From Chitinophagaceae bacterium (GTDB lineage: Bacteria; Bacteroidota; Bacteroidia; Chitinophagales; Chitinophagaceae): a stretch of DNA of 13,316 nt. Shown one piece after another: positions 8,081-13,316 of the stretch. Where the stretch lies: contig JACMLD010000003.1 in assembly GCA_014379785.1 (NCBI GenBank), positions 1 to 13,316 on the forward strand, written 5' to 3'. Below the pieces are notes generated by a model. The model ran no database searches and had not been told where the DNA came from. It worked only from the letters and a program-made list of their open reading frames with translations. The translations under genes were made by a program, and so were the position numbers. Numbering within the stretch: position 1 is the stretch's first letter; every line of letters starts with the position of its first letter.

Positions 8081-8905
8081 CTATCTTATCTGACCTCTTA
8101 CAATGCCCGCTGCCCTTAATTTGGAGTGGGCATTCACATAGAGCGCCGCTGTTTTCAAGGCCGTGACTTTTGCGTCATCCAGCAATGTTATCTTGATGAT
8201 GCCAAAGTCATCTTTGCTTGCGCACAATCCCTGCAGCACACCGCCATTTGCACCAGCTGCTCCCGGATGAATATGTGCAACTGTGGCAGTGTCATTCGCT
8301 TCAATATTAGTTACTGTAACTCTGCTGTAAAGATTTTTATCCGCAGTAAGACGCAACAACGCCAGGCCTGTGGCGGTGGTGGTTACGGCAGGCACTTCGT
8401 TTGCACCTGACAATGGAACATCTATGGCGAAATCGACAGGATTATTGAGTTGTCCTCTCAGCAGACCACCGGGAAAGTTACTGCTGTGAACGTTTACATA
8501 GGAGTTGCCGGCCACCAGCGAGTCGGCAAGACCTTTTGAAATAGTGGCCTCTCCCGTTATCGCGTTGTTTGTATATGTTTTGTTGAAATTGAGTACAATC
8601 GGGCCGTTGGTAAGCGGATCGCCCCAATGGATATGAGATGAGGTCAGGTTGTCTCCCCCCGCAAGTCCAGTTACCCCAATCGTAAACGTTATCTTATTAT
8701 CAGAAAACAGCTCAAGGGTGGCGGTCCCTGTTTCGGTCCGACCCGCAGGAGCAGGGTTTTCAAATTTTGCGTTTAATACCACATCCCATTTTTTGACGGA
8801 TGTTGCGGGTACCGGCGACGGGTCGTGGGTTTTATTACATGCACAGAGGGCGACAATGGCGATTGTGGCGGATAGAATATATCCGGATTTTTTGCAGGCA
8901 AACAT
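8081..8905 (-). CDS. Lipoprotein with two CHRD (chordin) domains
   Basis: A 274-residue predicted lipoprotein of unknown function. The ATG at 8905 is preferred to an in-frame GTG at 8950 because it starts a signal sequence (MFACKKSGYILSATIAIVALCAC) with a lipobox-like L-C-A-C, lipidated Cys at residue 23. A low-complexity Pro/Ser/Thr linker follows. CHRD copy 1 is about 40-153 (SSHIHWGDPLTNGPIVLNF, then YVNVHSSNFPGGLLRGQL) and copy 2 is about 158-274 (SGANEVPAVTTTATGLALL, AHIHPGAAGANGGVLQGL, YVNAHSKLRAAGIVRGQI). Each copy has the HIH motif and the VNxHS...G-x-x-RGQ ending of the family. Copy 1 lacks the usual GANEVP opening. CHRD domains are known from chordin and many bacterial secreted proteins, but their bacterial role is unclear. 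It converges on the response regulator with 14 bp between the stops and no clear terminator. It may be read from the cysS-glycosylase unit, which ends 64 bp upstream, or from its own promoter. Confidence 0.88.
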   Translation of the reverse strand: MFACKKSGYILSATIAIVALCACNKTHDPSPVPATSVKKWDVVLNAKFENPAPAGRTETGTATLELFSDNKITFTIGVTGLAGGDNLTSSHIHWGDPLTNGPIVLNFNKTYTNNAITGEATISKGLADSLVAGNSYVNVHSSNFPGGLLRGQLNNPVDFAIDVPLSGANEVPAVTTTATGLALLRLTADKNLYSRVTVTNIEANDTATVAHIHPGAAGANGGVLQGLCASKDDFGIIKITLLDDAKVTALKTAALYVNAHSKLRAAGIVRGQIR

Positions 8906-8956
8906 GATACTCGGTTTTGATGAAGAATAATCATCTGTACGGGGAATCACTGCAAA

Positions 8957-8982
8957 AGGATGCCTCCGGCTATTTTTCCGGA
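8957..8982 (-). terminator. Weak hairpin at the end of the glycosylase gene
   Basis: On the - strand, TCCGG (8982-8978) pairs with CCGGA (8969-8965) across an 8-base loop that contains the stop codon of the glycosylase gene, and is followed 7 bases later by TTTT. The 5-bp stem and short T run make it a marginal terminator between the glycosylase and CHRD genes. Confidence 0.25.
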
Positions 8983-9581
8983 CTATTGTCCTTCCACCGC
9001 CAGAGATGCATACAGGCGTATGTGCGGTAGGGGCTCCATTTTTTGGAGATGGTGAGCATTTTCTCTTTCAGGGATTTTTTGTCGGCACTATCGAGCTTGT
9101 AGAGCTTGATCATGGCGTTTTGAATGCCGAGGTCGTCAACCGCAAAGACATCCTCTCTGCCGAGCGCAAACATGAGCAGCATTTCTGTGGTCCACCTGCC
9201 AACACCTTTTATCTGAATCAGGTGGTTGGTTACCTCTTCGTCGCTCATTTTTTTCATCTGACGCCATTCCATACCCTGATCCATTGCAAATCGTGCTACG
9301 TTTTGAATATATCCCACCTTGGCGTTGGAAAGCCCGATTGCCCTGAGGGTTGCAAAAGGCATGTTGACGATTTCTTCGGGAGTGGGCTCGTTTTCGGGAA
9401 AAAGAGCCAGAAACCTTTTCCATATCACATCAGCCACCTTTGTAGAAAGCTGCTGACTCATAATAGAGCCGCAGAGGTGCAGATACACTTTTTTCTTCGG
9501 TTTTATTGTGAGCGCTTCCTGTTCCTGAATCAGTTTGCTGAACTTCTTGTCTTTGAAAAGGTGTGCCTGGTAAGGGGTCAT
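8970..9581 (-). CDS. AlkA-type DNA-3-methyladenine glycosylase (HhH-GPD family)
   Basis: A 203-residue base-excision repair enzyme that probably removes alkylated purines such as 3-methyladenine from DNA. It belongs to the HhH-GPD superfamily. The opening SIMSQQLSTKVADVIWKRF (39-57) is the typical SxxxQQxS start of the fold. The helix-hairpin-helix is at about 120-134 (LIQIKGVGRWTTEM). The catalytic Asp is D150 in DVFAVDDLG, aligning by eye with the DD of E. coli AlkA. The ending WSPYRTYACMHLWRW matches the AlkA terminus (W-x-P-x-R-x-Y-A-x-x-x-x-W). It lacks the N-terminal beta domain of E. coli AlkA (282 residues), as is usual for the short bacterial subgroup. Four Fe-S cysteines of the EndoIII/MutY type are absent, as expected. 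The gene begins 6 bp after the cysS stop, so the two are almost certainly cotranscribed. The exact substrate range is not determinable from the sequence. Confidence 0.92.
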   Translation of the reverse strand: MTPYQAHLFKDKKFSKLIQEQEALTIKPKKKVYLHLCGSIMSQQLSTKVADVIWKRFLALFPENEPTPEEIVNMPFATLRAIGLSNAKVGYIQNVARFAMDQGMEWRQMKKMSDEEVTNHLIQIKGVGRWTTEMLLMFALGREDVFAVDDLGIQNAMIKLYKLDSADKKSLKEKMLTISKKWSPYRTYACMHLWRWKDNSPEK

Positions 9582-9587
9582 GAAAAT

Positions 9588-11078
9588 TTATTCAAATGAT
9601 ATGCTGATATTTCCGTCCTTCTCATCCTTCATGATGATGCCCATGCGGTGTAGTTGATTCCGGATTTTGTCTGAAGTGGCATAATCTTTTTTCGACTTCA
9701 CTTCTTTCCGGATTTCTGCGAGCAGCTCAAGAACTCCGTTCAGCTTGCCATCATCCTGTTGCATTTCATTTTTCAATCCCAGTACTTCCTCGAGGTAAAC
9801 AGACATTTTTGATTTGAAAAGCTCCAGCGTTTTTTTACTCATGGCCTTCGCCTGGATATGTCCGTCTTTTATAGAATTGATTACGGGCACCAGTTCAAAC
9901 ATATTTGCCAGCACTTTTGCGGTGCTGAGATCATCATTCATGAATTCATCAAATTCCCCCAGGAGTGTTTCGACCTTTTTATCGAGCTCAGGATCTCCCG
10001 CGCTTTCTGCGTCGTGTACCGGCATTTTTTTCAACACCTCATAGGCTTCCCAGAGTCTCTTCAAGCCCTTTTCTGCTGCCTGCAATGCCTCGTTGCTGAA
10101 ATCAAGTGTGCTTCTGTAATGCGTCTGAAGAATAAAGAAACGGATCGTCATCGGGTGATAACCTTTCTCCAGCATGGGATGCCCGCCGCTAAACATTTCA
10201 GTCAGCCTGATCTGATTGTTGTAGCTCTTGCCCATCTTACGTCCGTTGATGGTGATCATATTGTTGTGCAGCCAGTACTTCGCGGGCACGTGTTTGTTGC
10301 AGATGGTACTCTGCGCAATTTCACTTTCGTGATGGGGGAAAAGAAGATCCATTCCGCCGCCGTGTATGTCAAACTGCTTACCAAGATATTTTGTTGCCAT
10401 GGCCGAGCACTCAATATGCCATCCGGGAAATCCATCACCCCATGGACTGGCCCATCGCTGAATATGTTCAGGTGGTGCAGCTTTCCACAAGGCAAAGTCT
10501 GCGCTGAGTCTTTTTTCTTCCTGGCCTTCCAGCTCCCTGGTATTTTCCAGCAGGTCTTCCATTACTCTTCCGCTCAGTTTTCCGTACGGATATTCGTCGG
10601 CGTATTTTTTCACGTCAAAATAAACGGAGCCGTTTACCTCATATGCGTATCCTTCTGCAATGATCTGTTTGATCATTTCTATCTGTTCTATGATATGGCC
10701 TGTTGCGGTGGGTTCAATACTTGGTTCCAGATTGTTCAGCTGCAACATTGCCCAATGGTAGAGATTGGTGTATTTCTGCACCAGCTCCATTGGTTCTAGC
10801 TTTTCAATCACAGATTTTTTTGCGATTTTATCTTCAGCCTCCCTGCCTTCCTCTTCAAAATGTCCGGCATCGGTGATATTCCTTACATAACGTACTTTAT
10901 ATCCCAGGTACATCAGGTAGCGGTATACAACGTCAAACGTAATGTATGGTCTGGCATGTCCAAGGTGACTTTCACCGCTCACAGTAGGTCCGCAAACATA
11001 CATGCCCACATGGCCCGCGGTAAGCGGCTCAAATACTTCTTTCTTCCTTGTGTATGAATTGTGAAATTTTAGAGACAT
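9588..11078 (-). CDS. cysS: Cysteinyl-tRNA synthetase
   Basis: A class I aminoacyl-tRNA synthetase that charges tRNA-Cys with cysteine using ATP; cytoplasmic and essential. At 496 residues it is slightly longer than E. coli CysS (461). The ATP-binding HIGH motif is HLGH at 38-41 (ESHLGHARPY) and the KMSKS motif is KMGKS at 281-285 (GRKMGKSYNN), a variant I recall from Bacteroidota. The zinc ligands that set cysteine selectivity are C29 (MYVCGPT), C224 (WHIECSAM), H249 and E253 (FPHHESE). The DALR/anticodon-binding helical part follows to the C-terminus (about 340-496), ending in the conserved DYATSDKIRNQLHRMGI segment. The ATG at 11078 directly precedes the normal start LKFHNSYTRKKE. It is the first gene of a cysS-glycosylase pair and has a strong -7 element only five bases before its start codon. 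Confidence 0.98.
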   Translation of the reverse strand: MSLKFHNSYTRKKEVFEPLTAGHVGMYVCGPTVSGESHLGHARPYITFDVVYRYLMYLGYKVRYVRNITDAGHFEEEGREAEDKIAKKSVIEKLEPMELVQKYTNLYHWAMLQLNNLEPSIEPTATGHIIEQIEMIKQIIAEGYAYEVNGSVYFDVKKYADEYPYGKLSGRVMEDLLENTRELEGQEEKRLSADFALWKAAPPEHIQRWASPWGDGFPGWHIECSAMATKYLGKQFDIHGGGMDLLFPHHESEIAQSTICNKHVPAKYWLHNNMITINGRKMGKSYNNQIRLTEMFSGGHPMLEKGYHPMTIRFFILQTHYRSTLDFSNEALQAAEKGLKRLWEAYEVLKKMPVHDAESAGDPELDKKVETLLGEFDEFMNDDLSTAKVLANMFELVPVINSIKDGHIQAKAMSKKTLELFKSKMSVYLEEVLGLKNEMQQDDGKLNGVLELLAEIRKEVKSKKDYATSDKIRNQLHRMGIIMKDEKDGNISISFE

Positions 11079-11083
11079 AAGGG

Positions 11084-11091
11084 CAAAGATA
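11084..11091 (-). promoter_or_regulatory. Bacteroidota -7 element for cysS, near-leaderless
   Basis: On the - strand the sequence reads TATCTTTG, a perfect match to TAnnTTTG, then CCCTT and the cysS ATG. With a start site a few bases after the element, the transcript would begin at or almost at the ATG. No good TTG is visible at the -33 position, which falls in the tandem repeat at 11107-11141. Confidence 0.6.
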
Positions 11092-11106
11092 AGGATAGGG
11101 AAGAAA

Positions 11107-11141
11107 ATTAGCAGATGAGTAAATGAGTAGATTAGCAGATT
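11107..11141. repeat. Degenerate 8-bp tandem repeat
   Basis: Four consecutive octamers, ATTAGCAG, ATGAGTAA, ATGAGTAG and ATTAGCAG, plus a partial ATT, share the pattern ATKAGYAR. The first and fourth copies are identical. The array fills most of the gap between the EEP stop (11149) and the cysS promoter element. I see no coding frame or hairpin in it. Similar AT-rich octamer arrays of the form gcagattagcagat are something I recall from intergenic regions of Bacteroidota genomes, but this is memory only. Confidence 0.6.
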
Positions 11142-11148
11142 GGGGGGC

Positions 11149-12282
11149 CTACTTGCTTAGAAGGAAATCCGCCACAATTGGATAGTGGTCGGAGTAGGGC
11201 AGTTTAAATTTTCTGCATTGCAAAACTTCAAATTTCTTATCAGCAAAAATATAGTCGATTCTAAGCGTGGGCGAAAGAGATGCGAAACTTCTTCCCAGTC
11301 CGAATCCTTCACGCAGAAATGCATCCTGGCGGTCGCCTTTTACTTTGAAGTAACAGAACGAATTAGGCACATCGTTGAAGTCACCGCAAAGAATTTCGGG
11401 ATAGGGACTACTGTCGAGTTCTCGTCTCACCAGTTCTGCCTGCGAACTGCGGAGGCCGTATGCCCTTCTGAATTTTTTTATAATGCTTTTGGATTTCTCT
11501 ACGGCACTGTCTTCTGCGGTGGCAATGCTTTTGAGTTTATAATAATCTTCTCCTCCAAAAAGGAGCGACTGCATATGGGTGGTGAAGATGCGCACGCGCT
11601 GACCACGAAAATCAATGTCTGTATGTATGAGGCTTTCAGATGCCTTCAGAGAATCCGGACCGGAATATCTCAGACGCAGGGTATCAAGAATCGGGAAACG
11701 TGAAAAAATAATCACTCCATGCTCATACACTCCGTCCCATCGACGGTGATCGCGCGCAAAATAATGGTAGGGATACTTGAGTTCGTTTACAAAATAGGGG
11801 ATGTTTTCTTCCAGCTCCCGCGCATTATTGGATTCAAGAAATTCCTGGAAACAAAGCACATCGGCGTCATGTTTTCTGACGGTTTCAAGAATTTGTGAGC
11901 GAAAGCTGCCGCCAGGCCGCGTTTTATTCATCTGGTCGAGCCGCGAAATATTCCACTGCATCACACGGAGTGAACCTTCTTCTTTTTTATCTGACTTGCT
12001 TGCAAAAGGATGAAACGCAAAGAGAACGCTGATCTGAAACCATCCCAGGATGATGGCGGCCAGCGACAGAAATGCCCATTTTGACTTGAAAAACCACCAG
12101 AAAAAAAGGAAAAAGACAAGTGCCGCGACGAGAAAGGGGAATCCAATTCCGAGAATCGCGATAAACCAATATTTGCTCGGGTGGAGAAATGAGGTGCAAC
12201 AGGCCGCTGCGAAAATCAGGACGGTGACTATATGGGCAGCAATAAAAATGTTGCGGGTGACTTTTCTTACGAAACGGGCCAT
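11149..12282 (-). CDS. Membrane-anchored endonuclease/exonuclease/phosphatase (EEP) family protein
   Basis: A 377-residue protein with three N-terminal transmembrane segments (about 11-29, 37-62 and 68-90) followed by a single EEP (DNase I-like) catalytic domain (about 103-377). All catalytic positions are visible: N111 in MQWNIS, E147 in CFQEF, H236 in THMQS, D301 and N303 in GDFND, D343 in RIDYIF, and D365/H366 in SDHYPI. Known family activities are metal-dependent cleavage of phosphodiesters or phosphomonoesters: nucleases, sphingomyelinases and inositol phosphatases. The substrate here cannot be read from the sequence. With three helices the catalytic domain could lie on either face of the membrane; a basic N-terminus (RFVRKVTR) suggests the N-terminus is inside and the catalytic domain is periplasmic. 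It starts 22 bp after the rhomboid stop and is probably cotranscribed with it, a pairing I recall from other Bacteroidota. Confidence 0.9.
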   Translation of the reverse strand: MARFVRKVTRNIFIAAHIVTVLIFAAACCTSFLHPSKYWFIAILGIGFPFLVAALVFFLFFWWFFKSKWAFLSLAAIILGWFQISVLFAFHPFASKSDKKEEGSLRVMQWNISRLDQMNKTRPGGSFRSQILETVRKHDADVLCFQEFLESNNARELEENIPYFVNELKYPYHYFARDHRRWDGVYEHGVIIFSRFPILDTLRLRYSGPDSLKASESLIHTDIDFRGQRVRIFTTHMQSLLFGGEDYYKLKSIATAEDSAVEKSKSIIKKFRRAYGLRSSQAELVRRELDSSPYPEILCGDFNDVPNSFCYFKVKGDRQDAFLREGFGLGRSFASLSPTLRIDYIFADKKFEVLQCRKFKLPYSDHYPIVADFLLSK

Positions 12283-12298
12283 GCCTAAAAATAAGGCA
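12282..12298 (-). other. Small hairpin overlapping the EEP start codon
   Basis: TGCCT (12298-12294 on the - strand) can pair with AGGCA (12286-12282) across the loop TATTTTT. The 3' arm ends on the A of the EEP start codon. It occupies most of the rhomboid-EEP gap and might dampen translation or act as a weak attenuator. The stem is only 5 bp, so it may be chance. Confidence 0.3.
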
Positions 12299-12304
12299 AG
12301 ATTT

Positions 12305-13240
12305 TTATTTCTCGTCGGGATTTTCGTCTGTGGAGGCGCGGCGGAGAATGTCTTTTTCTTCGTCTGTCAGAAAATGGTAGCCATTCTCATTTATCTTGTC
12401 CAGTATCTCATTGATGCGTTTTTCGGTGACATTTGGAATCCTTTTGTAAGGATTGGCCCCATGCACCTTGTAAAAAAACTCATCCTTTGCCCTCCGTTCG
12501 ATTTCTTTTTTGTTTGGGTTGAAAAGATTGTTGACCCAGTCAAAGAAATTGTTCATCCAAATACTCCAGTCATTTCCCTTTCGCATCTGGTAAATAAATA
12601 AAAATCCCAAACCCCCGCCGGCTATATGAGCCAGGTAAAGCGCCGGATCCTGGTTGTCGATGGTTGCGATGTCAACGATCACAAAAGCCGTGGTCATAAT
12701 CCAGAGCGGAATGCCCCCATTGATCATGGGAAAGAGGCGATAATCAGGCGAAACCGTAGTCGTGGCGATGGCTATGGCCATCACAGATGCATTGGCGCCC
12801 AAAAAACTGGCGGTTTCAAGTCCTGGCTGCAGTCGTGGTATCAGGTAATAGGCCGTGATATAAACAACTGCTCCAACGAGGCCGCCGTAGATATAGACGG
12901 GAATGAGTTTCTTGTTTCCGGTCAGGTCCTGCAATACATATCCGAATGCCCAGAGCCAGAGCATGTTTGGCAGAATATGCATGAGATTGTCATGCGTAAA
13001 CATGTATGAAAGCAATGTCCAGGGTCTGCCGGATAGTTTGCCGATTTCTGCGGGGAGAACAAACCAGTTGAAAATATTGCGGTAGAAAGCGTCAGTCGGC
13101 AGTTCGGTCATCTGGTAAACGACTTTTGTAAACTTGAGAACCACAAAAACGAGCGAGTTGATAGCAAAAAGCATGACCAGGGAGTTGTTGTCTTCGCCCA
13201 GTAAAACTTTTTTTGTGCGTCTTTCTTCTGCTACACTCAT
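12305..13240 (-). CDS. Rhomboid-family membrane protein, probably catalytically inactive
   Basis: A 311-residue polytopic membrane protein of the rhomboid family (intramembrane serine proteases). Hydrophobic segments lie at about 19-38, 76-104, 112-134, 146-165, 178-195 and 203-217. Family marks: RPWTLLSYMFTH (72-83), H88 and N92 in HILPNMLWLWAFG (the oxyanion-supporting His/Asn), and H205 in AHIAGGGLGF, the catalytic histidine. The serine motif is altered: where GASG/GxSx is expected the protein has LGANASVMAI (147-156), with Asn150 (codon AAT) at the catalytic serine position. Ser152, two residues on, aligns with a non-catalytic residue. A soluble C-terminal tail (about 225-311) contains INEILDKINENGYHFLTDEEK, a helical motif I recall from Bacteroidota rhomboids (DUF6576-like). 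The ATG at 13240 is a clean start. The gene may be coupled to an upstream gene by an ATGA overlap and precedes the EEP gene by 22 bp. The family is certain; loss of activity is inferred. Confidence 0.93.
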   Translation of the reverse strand: MSVAEERRTKKVLLGEDNNSLVMLFAINSLVFVVLKFTKVVYQMTELPTDAFYRNIFNWFVLPAEIGKLSGRPWTLLSYMFTHDNLMHILPNMLWLWAFGYVLQDLTGNKKLIPVYIYGGLVGAVVYITAYYLIPRLQPGLETASFLGANASVMAIAIATTTVSPDYRLFPMINGGIPLWIMTTAFVIVDIATIDNQDPALYLAHIAGGGLGFLFIYQMRKGNDWSIWMNNFFDWVNNLFNPNKKEIERRAKDEFFYKVHGANPYKRIPNVTEKRINEILDKINENGYHFLTDEEKDILRRASTDENPDEK

Positions 13241-13314
13241 AGTTGTTGGTTACCTGCCCTGAATTGATAACGGCCCACAGGCTGTATTGTTCCGTCAGTA
13301 GAAATTTTTGCGGT
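13237..13314 (-). CDS. Possible 3' end of an upstream gene overlapping the rhomboid start
   Basis: One frame is open from the right edge of the window and ends in a TGA that overlaps the rhomboid ATG as ATGA. It would give a last 25 residues of TAKISTDGTIQPVGRYQFR followed by AGNQQL. ATGA overlaps are typical of translationally coupled operon genes. The product is not recognisable from so little. In some Bacteroidota mutL or another rhomboid gene precedes this rhomboid, but the tail does not let me choose. If it is not coding, these 76 bases are simply the rhomboid leader; no -7 element is visible in them, which mildly favours readthrough from upstream. Confidence 0.35.
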   Translation of the reverse strand, partial: TAKISTDGTIQPVGRYQFRAGNQQL

Positions 13315-13316
13315 TC

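Noticed and set aside
8063..8084. ATAGG/CCTAT inverted repeat between the convergent regulator and CHRD genes as a two-way terminator
   Set aside because: The stem is only 5 bp with a 12-base loop, overlaps both stop codons and has no T run on either side.
9006..9599. Open frame of 197 codons on the + strand opposite the DNA glycosylase
   Set aside because: The glycosylase on the other strand has all catalytic motifs; this frame is its mirror and has no own signal.
9858..10799. Long open frame of 313 codons on the + strand, antisense to cysS
   Set aside because: It lies wholly opposite a certain cysS gene, is rich in Cys, Phe and His in a pattern typical of an antisense frame, and shows no recognisable family motif or promoter.

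Overview
The window is ordinary-looking chromosomal DNA from a member of the Bacteroidota, probably a Sphingobacteriia/Chitinophagia-like lineage. This is inferred from TAnnTTTG-type promoter elements close to start codons, A/T-rich leaders without clear Shine-Dalgarno sequences, a KMGKS-type cysteinyl-tRNA synthetase, a rhomboid with a C-terminal helical tail next to a membrane-anchored EEP phosphohydrolase, and a very large soluble multi-PAS histidine kinase. There are no tRNA or rRNA genes, insertion sequences, phage genes or CRISPR arrays.

Left half, all on the + strand. The window opens inside infB (C-terminal 222 residues of translation initiation factor 2). A hairpin and a TAnnTTTG element separate it from a SurA-type periplasmic peptidyl-prolyl isomerase/chaperone gene, which ends at a strong hairpin-plus-T-run terminator. 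A 158-bp intergenic region rich in small palindromes leads to a 1711-residue cytoplasmic histidine kinase with about nine PAS and two GAF domains. Fourteen bases later comes its likely partner, a NarL/FixJ-type response regulator.

Right half, all on the - strand and convergent with the left half across a 14-bp gap. In transcription order (right to left): a possible 3' end of an upstream gene overlapping the next start by ATGA; a rhomboid-family membrane protein; a membrane-anchored endonuclease/exonuclease/phosphatase (EEP) protein 22 bp downstream; a short degenerate 8-bp tandem repeat; cysS with its own near-leaderless promoter; an AlkA-type 3-methyladenine DNA glycosylase 6 bp after cysS; and a lipoprotein made of two CHRD domains.

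The genes cover translation (infB, cysS), envelope protein folding (surA), signal transduction (kinase/regulator pair), DNA repair (glycosylase) and membrane functions (rhomboid, EEP, CHRD lipoprotein). I see no convincing new multi-gene system. The most notable single observation is that the rhomboid has Asn where the catalytic Ser of the G-x-S-G motif should be, while the catalytic His and the supporting His/Asn are kept. This suggests a catalytically inactive rhomboid.
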